This document shows positions 52,987 through 61,258 of a stretch of DNA of 64,000 nt, piece after piece (position 1 is the first letter of the stretch; every line of letters starts with the position of its first letter). This DNA comes from Oscillospiraceae bacterium (lineage in GTDB: Bacteria; Bacillota; Clostridia; Oscillospirales; Oscillospiraceae): the NCBI GenBank assembly GCA_017461585.1, contig JAFTYM010000038.1:1-64000 (forward strand), read 5' to 3'. Under the pieces are notes generated by a model. It did not search any database. It saw nothing but the letters and a program-made list of their open reading frames with translations, and was not told where the DNA came from. The translations under genes were made by a program, and so were the position numbers.

Positions 52987-54210
52987 TTAAAATGCCCAGT
53001 TGCCGTCCCTAAATATCTGAACCTCGCTGCCGTCTGCGCAGGTGCCGATGATGGAAAGATCCTCGCTTCCGATCATAAAGTCCTCGTGGACCATAGAGTC
53101 GTTGATGCCCTTTTCGATGCACTCTTCAAAGGTCATGTTCTCAAAACCGTCGATGCAGTCGTTAAAGCCTGCGCCCAAAGCCAGGTGACACGCTGCATTC
53201 TCGTCAAAGAGGGTGTTGTAGAACAGAATGCCCGAGAGATTGATGGGAGAGGTGTAGGGAACGAGAGCGCACTCGCCGAGGTATGCTGCGTTTTCGTCCA
53301 TGTTTATAAGCTTGCCCAGAAGGTCACCGTTTTTCTCAGCGGTATATTCTACAGCCTTGCCGTCTTTAAAGGTGATAGTAAAGTTCTCGATGAGCTGAGA
53401 CTGGTAGGAGAGGGGCTTTGTGGAGACAACCTTGCCCTCAGCCATACCCTTCATGGGTGAGATAAATACCTCTTCGCTGGGGATATTTGCGTTGTACTCT
53501 ACGCCGCCGATAGTCTTACCTGCTCCGCCCTGAAACTTTGTGCCGGGGATAAGACCGACGGAGAAATCTGTTCCGTTTGCGGACTTGTACTTGAGAGAAA
53601 CAAGACCGAGAGAGTTAAGATACTCGCATCTGCGGGCAATATTTGCGTTGTGTTCCTCCCACTGTGCAATGGGGTCAAGGTCAGCACGTGATGCCTTCAA
53701 AATCTCGTCCCACAGCTTTTCCACGGCTGCCTTTTTGGACAGGGTGGGGAACAGCTTCTTTGCCCACTTTTCACCGGGTACAGCGGCGATGCACCACTGA
53801 TACTTGTTGTCCATTCTGTCTCTAAAGGGCTTTGAGATCTTTTTTCTCGCCTGAAGCGCCTTGGAATATTTGTCCTGATTGATGCCGGAGAGTCCGTCGG
53901 GATCCTCGGAGAGGATGTAAATTACGGCAGGCAGAGTGCTTTCCTGATGCTTCATGCGCTCGATTTCCCAATCCTCGGTTTTTGACAGAGTCTTGAGAGA
54001 CTTGTGACGGATGCCTACTTTGTCGAGAGGCTGATAGCTCCAGCGGACATCCACTTCGGATGCGCCTGCCTTGTAGCACTCGTCAGCCAAAATTGTGATA
54101 AACTCAGGCTGGTCAAGCTCTGCGTGGATGATTACAGGCTGCTTTTTCTGAATGTTTACGCCTTTTCGAGCAATAAGCTTTGCAAAGGCGCGCATCTTTG
54201 TTTTCTGCAT
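52987..54210 (-). CDS. M29-family (thermophilic-type) aminopeptidase
   Basis: 407 residues, typical length for AmpS/PepS/AmpT enzymes. Conserved stretches include ANIPSEEVF (Glu metal ligand), ECALV, TLFDENAACHLALG and MVHEDFMIG, which together hold the two-metal-site Glu, His and Asp ligands. The enzyme removes N-terminal residues from peptides in the cytoplasm. It is cotranscribed behind the alpha/beta hydrolase gene with a 25-bp gap. Confidence 0.93.
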   Translation of the reverse strand: MQKTKMRAFAKLIARKGVNIQKKQPVIIHAELDQPEFITILADECYKAGASEVDVRWSYQPLDKVGIRHKSLKTLSKTEDWEIERMKHQESTLPAVIYILSEDPDGLSGINQDKYSKALQARKKISKPFRDRMDNKYQWCIAAVPGEKWAKKLFPTLSKKAAVEKLWDEILKASRADLDPIAQWEEHNANIARRCEYLNSLGLVSLKYKSANGTDFSVGLIPGTKFQGGAGKTIGGVEYNANIPSEEVFISPMKGMAEGKVVSTKPLSYQSQLIENFTITFKDGKAVEYTAEKNGDLLGKLINMDENAAYLGECALVPYTSPINLSGILFYNTLFDENAACHLALGAGFNDCIDGFENMTFEECIEKGINDSMVHEDFMIGSEDLSIIGTCADGSEVQIFRDGNWAF

Positions 54211-54235
54211 TTTATATTACCTCCGTGGTAAACAC

Positions 54236-55009
54236 TTATTTAATAAAGCTTCTTATGTGGTTTATTGCGATGACATCATGCTTTTTGGAGAAACCGTGTT
54301 TTGCCTTTTCGATGATGTGGAATGTAAGGCTGCCGTTCTCGCGGGATAAATAGGCTTTTTTCGCAGCCTCGGAATACTCTAAGGGAACAATCTTGTCCTT
54401 TGTTCCGTGGACGATAAGCACATCGCCGCCGTAAGGCTTGATCTCCTCAAAGGGACCCATGCCGATAACGTCTGTTACATACTGTCTGCCCAGCTTCATA
54501 GGGCCGCAGCGGAATTTTTCGGGGGGATTATTGGGGTCAAACTTTGCAAACATCATCTTGCCTGCTCTCGCATCGTCGGGAATACAGAGGGCAGGGTAGA
54601 ACAGAACGAGCTTTGAAACCTTTTCATTTAATTCTGCAGCTGTGAGCGCAGAGACAAAGCCGCCCTGACTGCAGCCCATAAGAAGAAGGCTGTCTGCGTT
54701 TGTATAAGGGAGGGAGGTGACATATTCAATAACTGCCTTTAAATCCTCAACCTCGGTAAGGACAGACATGTCGGTTGTAAGACCGTCGCTTTTTCCGCCC
54801 ATAACGCATCCGCCGCAGAAGTCATAGGCATAAGCTGCATAGCCGTTTTCGGCGAAGAAATTTACATACTGCAGGACAGTTTTGTGGTTTGCCATAAAGC
54901 CGTGGGAAATAATGGCGATGGGCAGGTTTTCTCCTTCGGGGCGGTACTCAACGCCGCGGATGGTGAGATTGCCTCGCTTGCAGGTGAATTTTGTCTTTGT
55001 GTAGTTCAT
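54236..55009 (-). CDS. Alpha/beta hydrolase, esterase-type
   Basis: 257 residues from the ATG at 55009; a GTG nine bases earlier lies in the ribosome binding site. The catalytic triad can be placed: Ser in GCSQGGF (nucleophile elbow), Asp in HGTKDKIVP and His in KAKHGF. The oxyanion segment ISHGFMAN is typical of feruloyl/cinnamoyl-esterase and acyl-esterase-like hydrolases. No signal peptide, so it is cytoplasmic. Hydrolysis of plant-derived aromatic esters would fit an aromatic-degrading gut bacterium, but this is speculative. Confidence 0.85.
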   Translation of the reverse strand: MNYTKTKFTCKRGNLTIRGVEYRPEGENLPIAIISHGFMANHKTVLQYVNFFAENGYAAYAYDFCGGCVMGGKSDGLTTDMSVLTEVEDLKAVIEYVTSLPYTNADSLLLMGCSQGGFVSALTAAELNEKVSKLVLFYPALCIPDDARAGKMMFAKFDPNNPPEKFRCGPMKLGRQYVTDVIGMGPFEEIKPYGGDVLIVHGTKDKIVPLEYSEAAKKAYLSRENGSLTFHIIEKAKHGFSKKHDVIAINHIRSFIK

Positions 55010-55107
55010 ATTTTGCACCTCGCCGTGTAGTTTTTACATTTATTATAATAGCTTAAAACTTATCGGCTATCAAGTGGGGGATACTTTTCATTATTACTTC
55101 TTACTTT

Positions 55108-55141
55108 ACAAAAATCCCGAATGCTTTTGCATTCGGGATTT
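55108..55141 (-). terminator. Terminator of the tRNA-Arg gene
   Basis: A 14-bp stem (AAAATCCCGAATGC with its complement) with a TTTT loop directly follows the tRNA 3' end on the minus strand and runs into a T-rich tail. Confidence 0.85.
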
Positions 55142-55216
55142 TGGCACCCCCTGCGAGAATCGAACTCACAACTAACCCTTAGGAGGGGTTTATTATATCC
55201 GTTTAACTAAGGAGGC
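55142..55216 (-). tRNA. tRNA-Arg (anticodon CCU)
   Basis: 75 nt with encoded CCA. Read on the minus strand, the acceptor GCCTCCT pairs with AGGGGGT (two G-U pairs), the D arm has GTTA/TAAT with GG in the loop, and the anticodon stem AACCC/GGGTT holds loop CTCCTAA, anticodon CCT. The T arm is GTGAG-TTCGATT-CTCGC. It decodes AGG. It is a single tRNA gene followed by its own terminator. Confidence 0.93.
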
Positions 55217-55326
55217 ATATAGTACCCACATATTCTATCAAACCTAAGCTCAAAAATCAATGTTCTATTTTGTCGAGACAATTGAACAGCGCTTGTTTAC
55301 GGCGTATTTACAAGAAAAATTACCTG

Positions 55327-55340
55327 TGTTAAATTTAACA
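55327..55340 (+). promoter_or_regulatory. Perfect 14-bp palindrome upstream of a glycyl radical enzyme gene
   Basis: TGTTAAATTTAACA is a perfect palindrome 28 bp before the start codon, in an AT-rich gap. It is a candidate operator for a repressor of the downstream gene; no regulator gene is adjacent. A clear promoter was not found beside it. Confidence 0.45.
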
Positions 55341-55367
55341 TAGAATATCAAAATGGAGGATTGTGCC

Positions 55368-57779
55368 ATGTCATATACGTTCAGTCCCATATCTCCCCGC
55401 GTCCAGAAAATGCGCGAGAAATACATGAATACAAGACCCAGCGTCTGTACCGCCCGTTACAGAATTATGACGGAGTTTTACCATGAGCATCCCGAATTCA
55501 TCGGCACAATGAAGCGTGCCAAAAACTTCCGCAATATCTGCGAGAAAATGCCTGTTGTCATCCACGACGACGAGATAATCGTCGGCTCCGCAACTTCCAT
55601 GTACCGCGGTGCAAACATCTATGCAGAAAACTCTATCGCGTGGCTTCTGGAAGAGGCGAGAACAGGCTTTATATCGACCCGTGACGCCGACCCCTACGAC
55701 CTCTCTGATGAGGACAGAGACTACATCCTCGCAACAGGCGACTTTTGGGTAAAAGAGTGCCAGAGCACAAAGACAGACGCCTCAATTCTTGACGGTTGGT
55801 TTGAGCATGCAGGCAACGGCGTAACTCTCTTCGGTGAGGATAAGCACGCACTCAACCCCGTAGGTCACTTCTGCACAGGCTACCGCAAGGCTATTGAAGT
55901 GGGCTTCGGTGCTATAAAGGCAGAGGCAGACGCGAAAATGCGCCAGCTTGAAGAGGACGGACTCTACGGCGACAGCATCGAGCGCTATAACTTCTACCGC
56001 GGCACCTCCATCGTCTGCGAGGGTATGATAACCTTCAAAAACCGCTACGCAGCAAAGCTCCGTGAGCTGGCAGATGCCGAGACAGAGCCTGAGCGCAAAA
56101 AAGAGCTTGAAATCATGGCGGAGGGGCTGGCTTGGTGCGTTGAAAACCCCTGCCGCACATTCCTTGAGGCTGTTCAGACACTGTATATGTATCAGGTATT
56201 CCTGACACTGGACGCATGCCTTCTCGGTCTTTCCTTCGGCAGAGTTGACCAGTATCTGGGCAAATTCTACGAGGCAGACCTTAAAGCAGGCCGCATTACT
56301 CACGAATATGCACAGGAAATCATGGATATGTTCTATCTCAAAATCGCAGAGATGAACAAGCTGTGGTCATACGTTGTAACAAAATCCAGCGGCGGCTATA
56401 CCTCGGGTCAGCTGGTAACTCTCGGCGGTATCGACAAAGAGGGTAACGACGCCACAAACCCCGTTACATACATGATGCTGGAAGCGGGTGCACGTCTTGT
56501 GCTCCACACTCCGCCTCAGGCGATCCGTATCCACAACAATACACCCAAAAAGCTTTGGGACTGCGCTATTGAGACAACTAAGATTCTGGGAGGTATTCCC
56601 TCATTTGAAAATGACGAGGTAATAATCCCCTCACTTATGAGCCGCGGGCTTTCTCTTGAAGACGCCCGTGACTATACCCTTATCGGCTGCGTTGAGCCTG
56701 CAGGCTGCGGTACAGAGTGGCCTGCCTGCGGCGGCACAGGTAAGGAGTCTTACATGAGTTTACTTGGCGCATTCAACCTTGCAATCAACGATGGTTATTA
56801 CTCTTTGGGCAAAAAGCCTCACAGAGTGGGCGCAAAAACAGGCTACCTCTACGAGATGAATGATATCGAAGAGGTATTTGAGGCATATAAAAAGCAGGTG
56901 GAGTTCTTTGTAAAGTGGCATGTAGGCTGCACAAACTCCTTTGAGTACGTAGCAAGACAGAACCTGCCCCTGCCCGTAGCTTCCGCCACTATGGAAGGCT
57001 GCATGGAGTCAGGACGCGATGTCATGTGGGGTGGTGCCAAGTATAACTCCACAGGTCTTTCCAGTGTGGGCATCGGCAACGTTGTAGACAGCATCCACGC
57101 TATAGAATATCTCTGCTTCAAGACCAAAAAATGCACCACCCGTGAGCTTTACGATGCCGTAATGGCAAACTGGGTTGGCTACGAAGAGCTTCAGAGATAC
57201 ATCAAGAACGAAGTTCCCAGATACGGCAACGCAGCAGCTGATGTTGACAAGTGGGCAACAAGATGCGCCAAGGTCTTCTCCGATGCCGTTAACCGCTCAA
57301 CAGGTCTTCGAGGAAGATACTCGGCAGGTCTTTATCCCGTAACAACAAATCTCATCTTCGGTACACTCGCCGAGGCCTCTCCCGACGGAAGAAACCGCCA
57401 CGAGCTTCTGGCAGACGGCATCTCTCCCGTACAGCAGATGGACAAAAACGGACCTACAGCCGTTCTCTGCTCCACCTCCTGTATCGAGCAGGTGGACTAT
57501 CCCAACGGCACGCTGCTTAACATGAAGTTCCACCCCAGCGCAGCCAACGGCGACGAGGGACTTACAAAGGTGGCACAGCTCATCCAGACCTACTTCTCCA
57601 TGGGCGGCATGGAGATGCAGCTGAACTTCATCAGCTCCGAAACTCTGCGTGACGCTCTCAAAAATCCTCAGGATCACCAGAGCCTTGTTGTCCGCGTTGC
57701 AGGCTTCTCCGCTTACTTTGTAGAGCTCCACGACGAGTGCAAAATGGACCTTATCACAAGAACCGAGCTTATGCTGTAA
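55368..57779 (+). CDS. Glycyl radical enzyme (PFL/dehydratase family), second paralogue
   Basis: 803 residues from the ATG at 55368, which has GGAGG at the right distance; the earlier ATG at 55353 overlaps that site. The radical Cys and base are in LIGCVEPAGCGTEW (Cys441, Glu443) and the glycyl loop in VRVAGFSAYF (Gly779). GCVEP is the form found in glycerol/diol and choline-type enzymes. It is clearly related to the enzyme at 44948 (VCxRxxxIMTEFYxE-like N-terminus, ASATMEGCMESGRD, GGAKYNSTG) but diverged in the pocket regions. No activase gene is near. It is monocistronic with its own terminator. Confidence 0.92.
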   Translation: MSYTFSPISPRVQKMREKYMNTRPSVCTARYRIMTEFYHEHPEFIGTMKRAKNFRNICEKMPVVIHDDEIIVGSATSMYRGANIYAENSIAWLLEEARTGFISTRDADPYDLSDEDRDYILATGDFWVKECQSTKTDASILDGWFEHAGNGVTLFGEDKHALNPVGHFCTGYRKAIEVGFGAIKAEADAKMRQLEEDGLYGDSIERYNFYRGTSIVCEGMITFKNRYAAKLRELADAETEPERKKELEIMAEGLAWCVENPCRTFLEAVQTLYMYQVFLTLDACLLGLSFGRVDQYLGKFYEADLKAGRITHEYAQEIMDMFYLKIAEMNKLWSYVVTKSSGGYTSGQLVTLGGIDKEGNDATNPVTYMMLEAGARLVLHTPPQAIRIHNNTPKKLWDCAIETTKILGGIPSFENDEVIIPSLMSRGLSLEDARDYTLIGCVEPAGCGTEWPACGGTGKESYMSLLGAFNLAINDGYYSLGKKPHRVGAKTGYLYEMNDIEEVFEAYKKQVEFFVKWHVGCTNSFEYVARQNLPLPVASATMEGCMESGRDVMWGGAKYNSTGLSSVGIGNVVDSIHAIEYLCFKTKKCTTRELYDAVMANWVGYEELQRYIKNEVPRYGNAAADVDKWATRCAKVFSDAVNRSTGLRGRYSAGLYPVTTNLIFGTLAEASPDGRNRHELLADGISPVQQMDKNGPTAVLCSTSCIEQVDYPNGTLLNMKFHPSAANGDEGLTKVAQLIQTYFSMGGMEMQLNFISSETLRDALKNPQDHQSLVVRVAGFSAYFVELHDECKMDLITRTELML

Positions 57780-57785
57780 AGCTAT

Positions 57786-57818
57786 AAAAAAGAACAGGGG
57801 GAGACCCTGTTCTTTTTG
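57786..57818 (+). terminator. Terminator of the second glycyl radical enzyme gene
   Basis: AAAAGAACAGGG pairs with CCCTGTTCTTTT across a short loop and ends in T residues, seven bases after the stop. Confidence 0.9.
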
Positions 57819-57875
57819 TGCATAACCCCCTTGAAAACACTATGTTTTTTATACAAAATTATTTAATAAAAATGC

Positions 57876-57904
57876 TTGACCGCGCTATATCCGTGTGTTA
57901 TACT
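57876..57904 (+). promoter_or_regulatory. Promoter of the rpmG-secE-nusG-rplKA operon
   Basis: TTGACC (57876-57881), 17 bp, TATACT (57899-57904) forms a strong sigma-A promoter. It lies about 110 bp upstream of rpmG. Confidence 0.85.
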
Positions 57905-58013
57905 AACCTCACCTGTCGGCAGACGGGCTTATTTCGTGTGCTTTTATACGGAAAAAGCTCAAAAAAGTCTGTCAATTCCAAGCAGGGAGGCAAGTTAATG
58001 GAGGTGCCGCACA

Positions 58014-58163
58014 ATGCGAGTAAAAGTCGTGCTCAGATGCAATGAATGCAAGCAGAGAAACTACAACACCATGAAGAACAAGAAGAACACTCCTGAAAAG
58101 CTGGAGATGAACAAGTAGTGTCGTTTCTGCCGCAAGCACACAGTCCACACAGAAACAAAGTAA
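58014..58163 (+). pseudogene. rpmG: Ribosomal protein L33 gene with in-frame amber codon
   Basis: From the ATG at 58014 the frame reads [20 protein letters not shown] then [14 protein letters not shown], then TAG at 58116-58118 (codon 35), then CRFCRKHTVHTETK and TAA at 58161. Without the TAG it would be a normal 49-residue zinc-type L33, with both CxxC pairs. Homologues have Tyr at the TAG position. The part after the TAG is undamaged. Truncation would remove the second CxxC. The gene may be a recent nonsense mutant with another rpmG elsewhere, a sequence error, or read through. TAG is a true stop elsewhere in this window (uppS, dxr), so recoding of the whole genome is unlikely. It leads the secE operon, the standard position. 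Confidence 0.85.
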
Positions 58164-58183
58164 GCCGGGAAGGATGTATTGAA

Positions 58184-58441
58184 ATGTCAGAAGAAAAGAA
58201 GGTTCAGAATTCCCAGCTTGACAAGAAAAAGAAGAAGAAAGCAAAGGGCAGCGGCAAGATCGGAAAGTGGTTCCGTGAGATGCGCAGCGAGCTGAAGAAG
58301 GTCGTATGGCCCAGCCGCAAGCAGATCATCAACAACAGCCTGGTCGCAATCGTTGTTATCGTAATCTTTGCTGTAGTTGTCTGGGGCTTTGACCAGCTGG
58401 CAAACCAGGCAATCAGCGCACTTATCTCATTGGGAGGCTAA
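58184..58441 (+). CDS. secE: Preprotein translocase subunit SecE
   Basis: 85 residues from the ATG at 58184. A Lys-rich N-terminus (KKKKKKAKG) is followed by the conserved amphipathic segment WFREMRSELKKVVWPSRKQI and a single membrane helix (about 55-80). It is the small clamp subunit of the SecYEG channel. It sits between rpmG and nusG as in most Firmicutes. Confidence 0.95.
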   Translation: MSEEKKVQNSQLDKKKKKKAKGSGKIGKWFREMRSELKKVVWPSRKQIINNSLVAIVVIVIFAVVVWGFDQLANQAISALISLGG

Positions 58442-58446
58442 ACAGC

Positions 58447-58971
58447 ATGGCTGAAAGCGCAAAATGGTATGTTATCCACACATACTCCGGCTATGAGAAT
58501 GCTGTAGCAACCACCATCGAAAAGGCGGTAGAAAACCGCAAGATGCAGGATCTTATCCTTGAGGTAAACATCCCCATGGAAACTGTTGAAGAGGTTTCCG
58601 GCGGTCAGACAAAGACCGTTGAGAGAAAGGTTTTCCCCGGATACGTTCTCGTAAAGATGGTAATGACTGATGAGAGCTGGCTTCTTGTCAGAAACGTCCG
58701 CGGTGTAACCGGCTTTGTCGGTTCTGCAAACAAGGCTATCCCCCTCACAGACGAAGAAGTCTATGCAATGGGTGTGGAAAAGCGCGAGGTCAAAGTTGGC
58801 TTCGATGTTGGCAGCACAGTCAAGGTAACAGACGGTCCCCTGGACGGATTCCTCGGCACTGTCGATGAAATAGACATCGAGAAAGAGCGTGTACGCGTTA
58901 TCGTGTCTATGTTCGGCAGAGAAACCCCTGTCGACCTTGAGTTCGACCAGATCGAAACAGTCGACGAATAA
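58447..58971 (+). CDS. nusG: Transcription termination/antitermination factor NusG
   Basis: 174 residues. The NGN domain (WYVIHTYSGYENAVATTIEKAVE, then RKVFPGYVLVKMVMTD) is followed by a KOW domain (GSTVKVTDGPLDGFLGTVDEIDIEKERVRVIVSMFGRETPVDLEFDQIE). It binds RNA polymerase and links transcription to translation. It starts five bases after secE. Confidence 0.97.
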   Translation: MAESAKWYVIHTYSGYENAVATTIEKAVENRKMQDLILEVNIPMETVEEVSGGQTKTVERKVFPGYVLVKMVMTDESWLLVRNVRGVTGFVGSANKAIPLTDEEVYAMGVEKREVKVGFDVGSTVKVTDGPLDGFLGTVDEIDIEKERVRVIVSMFGRETPVDLEFDQIETVDE

Positions 58972-58989
58972 ACCGCAGCATTTCGGTAA

Positions 58990-59100
58990 AACCGTTATGT
59001 GCCGACGAAAGTTGGCGAGTGGGAGGAGTGAAAAAGCTCCGCCAAGGTATACAACAGCGGGTTGTATATCACCACATATATATTAGGAGGTGTGCACACA
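58990..59100 (+). ncRNA. Structured leader before rplK
   Basis: The 129-bp nusG-rplK gap contains GTGGGAGGAG, a short hairpin GGAG...CTCC and GTATACAAC-AGCGG-GTTGTATAT. GTGGGAGG-type leaders precede ribosomal protein operons in many Firmicutes and can act in L1 or L10 autoregulation. I cannot decide the class by eye. Confidence 0.4.
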
Positions 59101-59529
59101 GTGGCACAGAAAGTAACAGGTATCATCAAACTTCAGATTCCTGCCGGTAAAGCAACTCCCGCACCCCCGGTAGGTCCTGCACTCGGTCAGCATGGTGTTA
59201 ACATCGCTGCATTCACAAAGGAATTCAACGAGCGCACAAAGAATGACATGGGTATGACAATCCCCGTAGTCATCACAGTATACGCAGACAGAACATTCAC
59301 ATTCATCACAAAGAGCCCCCCGGCAGCAGTTCTTCTTAAGAAGGCTTGCGGCATCGAGAAGGGATCCGGCGTTCCCCAGCGTGATAAGGTCGCAAAGATC
59401 AGCGCAGAGGAAGTACGCAAGATCGCAGAGACAAAGATGAACGACCTCAACGCAGGCAGCATTGAGGCCGCTATCAGCATGGTTAAGGGCACAGCTCGTT
59501 CCATGGGTATCGTAGTAGAGGAGGCTTAA
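59101..59529 (+). CDS. rplK: 50S ribosomal protein L11
   Basis: 142 residues from the GTG at 59101, which follows [37 protein letters not shown] is the N-terminal L11 signature, and the C-terminal RNA-binding domain ends with [14 protein letters not shown]11 forms part of the GTPase-associated centre with 23S rRNA. Only five bases separate it from rplA. Confidence 0.97.
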   Translation: MAQKVTGIIKLQIPAGKATPAPPVGPALGQHGVNIAAFTKEFNERTKNDMGMTIPVVITVYADRTFTFITKSPPAAVLLKKACGIEKGSGVPQRDKVAKISAEEVRKIAETKMNDLNAGSIEAAISMVKGTARSMGIVVEEA

Positions 59530-59534
59530 GGTAT

Positions 59535-60227
59535 ATGTTCAGAGGTAAGAATTACAAGGAGAGCGCAAAGCTCGTAGACCGCGCAACTCTTTATGATCCC
59601 GCAGAGGCTTTTGCACTCGTATGCCAGGCTTCCAAGGCAAAGTTCGACGAGACAGTTGAGCTTCACGTAAAGCTCGGTGTTGACTCCCGTCACGCTGACC
59701 AGCAGGTTCGTGGCGCTATCGTTCTTCCCAACGGTACTGGTAAGACACGTAAGGTTCTCGTATTCTGTAAGGAAGAGCGTCAGCAGGAGGCACTTGATGC
59801 AGGTGCAGATTTCGTAGGCGCACAGGATATGGTAGAGCGTATCACAAAGGAAAACTTCTTCGACTACGATGTAGTTGTTGCTACACCCGACATGATGGGT
59901 ATCGTTGGTCGTCTTGGTAAGGTTCTTGGTCCTAAGGGTCTTATGCCTACTCCCAAGGCTGGTACAGTTACACCCAACCTTGCTCAGGCTATCAAGGAAA
60001 TCAAGGCAGGTAAGATCGAGTACCGTCTTGACAAGACAAACATTATCCACTGCCCCATCGGCAGAGTTTCCTTCGGTGCTGAGAAGCTCATGGAGAACTA
60101 CACAGCTCTCATGAACGCTATCATCAAGGCAAAGCCCGCAGCAGCAAAGGGTCAGTACATCAGAAGCTGTGTAACAGCTTCCACAATGGGCCCCGGCGTA
60201 AAAATCAACGCTCAGAAGCAGCTGTAA
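59535..60227 (+). CDS. rplA: 50S ribosomal protein L1
   Basis: 230 residues, normal length. [35 protein letters not shown] is the L1 N-terminal signature; [20 protein letters not shown] the second. L1 forms the mobile L1 stalk and represses its own operon in many bacteria. A strong terminator follows at once, so rplJ-rplL-rpoB do not directly continue from here. Confidence 0.97.
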   Translation: MFRGKNYKESAKLVDRATLYDPAEAFALVCQASKAKFDETVELHVKLGVDSRHADQQVRGAIVLPNGTGKTRKVLVFCKEERQQEALDAGADFVGAQDMVERITKENFFDYDVVVATPDMMGIVGRLGKVLGPKGLMPTPKAGTVTPNLAQAIKEIKAGKIEYRLDKTNIIHCPIGRVSFGAEKLMENYTALMNAIIKAKPAAAKGQYIRSCVTASTMGPGVKINAQKQL

Positions 60228-60247
60228 GCTAAAACTCAAAAGTTTTG

Positions 60248-60282
60248 ATATCCCCCGTCCAATTCGGACGGGGGATATTTTT
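60248..60282 (+). terminator. Terminator after rplA
   Basis: A perfect 13-bp stem (ATATCCCCCGTCC with its complement) and AATTC loop are followed by six T. It ends the rpmG-rplA operon. Confidence 0.95.
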
Positions 60283-60289
60283 TAGTATT

Positions 60290-60376
60290 GTAGGGGACGG
60301 CGCCCTCGACGTCCCGTTACTGCGATTTGCAACGAATAAAAATGACATACGTAGGGGCGATTCACGAATCGCCCGC
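60290..60376. repeat. Two palindromic GTAGGG-family repeat units
   Basis: GTAGGGGACGGCGCC...GACGTCCCG at 60290-60316 (same type as 32359-32385) and GTAGGGGCGATTCACGAATC with GCCC at 60351-60374 (same core as 61799-61818). They lie just after the rplA terminator. Confidence 0.72.
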
Positions 60377-60430
60377 GAACCGTCGGATGCTGGTTTTTAC
60401 AAACAAGTAAAAATTATTTACCTAAATAAT

Positions 60431-60471
60431 GTAAATATAGTATTTACTTTTTGAATTCGGCATAGTACAAT
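60431..60471 (+). promoter_or_regulatory. Promoter with overlapping palindromic operator
   Basis: TTTACT (60443-60448), 17 bp, TACAAT (60466-60471). A perfect inverted repeat GTAAATA-TAG-TATTTAC (60431-60447) covers the -35. It drives the three small membrane-protein genes from 60525 and is probably bound by a repressor encoded elsewhere. Confidence 0.7.
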
Positions 60472-60524
60472 GCAAATATAAATTAAATTGGTCAATGTAT
60501 ATATTACGGAAAGGATGGAGTGTT

Positions 60525-60938
60525 ATGAAAAAGACAGACTTTAAGGGCATTGTATTCGGGCTGATAACCTATCTTATTGTAATACTCTGTCTTATCTGTG
60601 AAGAGCGTGCAAAGGCTATGGTTGCACAGACCTTTGAGATGCATTGGTCGTTTATTGCGCAGGCAGCGATAGCTTTAGCATTTCTGATTGCAGGCATCTT
60701 TGTATCGTGGATGTCTACACGCCAAAGGTCAAAAACCACCCGAGCACTTGAGTGGATAATCCTCGGAATTCCTGCTGCCTTGGGAATGTTTAATACTCTG
60801 CTGTATTTACAAACATTTATGAGCGGTCCTGTGGTCGCATTTATACTTGTCAACAGTAAAAATCTGATGGCAGTGGGTGCTGTAATTCTTGGAAGTCTTA
60901 TAGTTTGCGAAGTCAAAGGAGTGAAGCGCCATGCTTAA
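60525..60938 (+). CDS. Small membrane protein of unknown function
   Basis: 137 residues from the ATG at 60525 (GGAAAGGATGGAG upstream). Four hydrophobic helices are seen (about 8-28, 42-64, 79-98 and 103-130) with a basic tail. No family is recognised. It overlaps the next gene by 8 bp, so the small genes from 60525 to 61582 form one operon. Confidence 0.75.
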   Translation: MKKTDFKGIVFGLITYLIVILCLICEERAKAMVAQTFEMHWSFIAQAAIALAFLIAGIFVSWMSTRQRSKTTRALEWIILGIPAALGMFNTLLYLQTFMSGPVVAFILVNSKNLMAVGAVILGSLIVCEVKGVKRHA

Positions 60939-61248
60939 AATTTCGAGGAAAAAGGTCAAAACCGTATATGCACTGATGCATATTGCCATTGTGGCAGGCG
61001 TGATTGCAATTATACTGTTCAAGCCTCTTGACGCATACTGGCTACTTTTGCCCTTTGTTGCCTGTTTTGCCGCTGCGGTTTACTGTGACTGGTGGATAAA
61101 GGAAAAATTCAGATGTCCCAACTGCACAAATTGCCTTGTAGGAGGAGAGCGGGGAGGACACAGACACATGGTTGTGGATCCGCTGAATCAGTACGACCGC
61201 TACTGCTCGGTTTGCGGAGAGGAAATCAAAATCGAGTTTACGGATTGA
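60931..61248 (+). CDS. Two-helix membrane protein with zinc ribbon
   Basis: 105 residues. Two membrane helices (about 12-30 and 34-52) are followed by a cytoplasmic zinc ribbon with CPNC (about 66-69) and CSVCG (about 91-95) and a His-containing loop (GGHRHMVV). It resembles the next gene product in layout, suggesting an old tandem duplication. Function unknown. Confidence 0.75.
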   Translation: MLKISRKKVKTVYALMHIAIVAGVIAIILFKPLDAYWLLLPFVACFAAAVYCDWWIKEKFRCPNCTNCLVGGERGGHRHMVVDPLNQYDRYCSVCGEEIKIEFTD

Positions 61249-61258
61249 GGTGCTTAAA

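Noticed and set aside
58014..58163. Whole-genome reassignment of TAG to an amino acid
   Set aside because: uppS and dxr end at TAG exactly where their families end, and read-through of uppS would add about 50 out-of-frame residues. The rpmG amber codon must have a local explanation.
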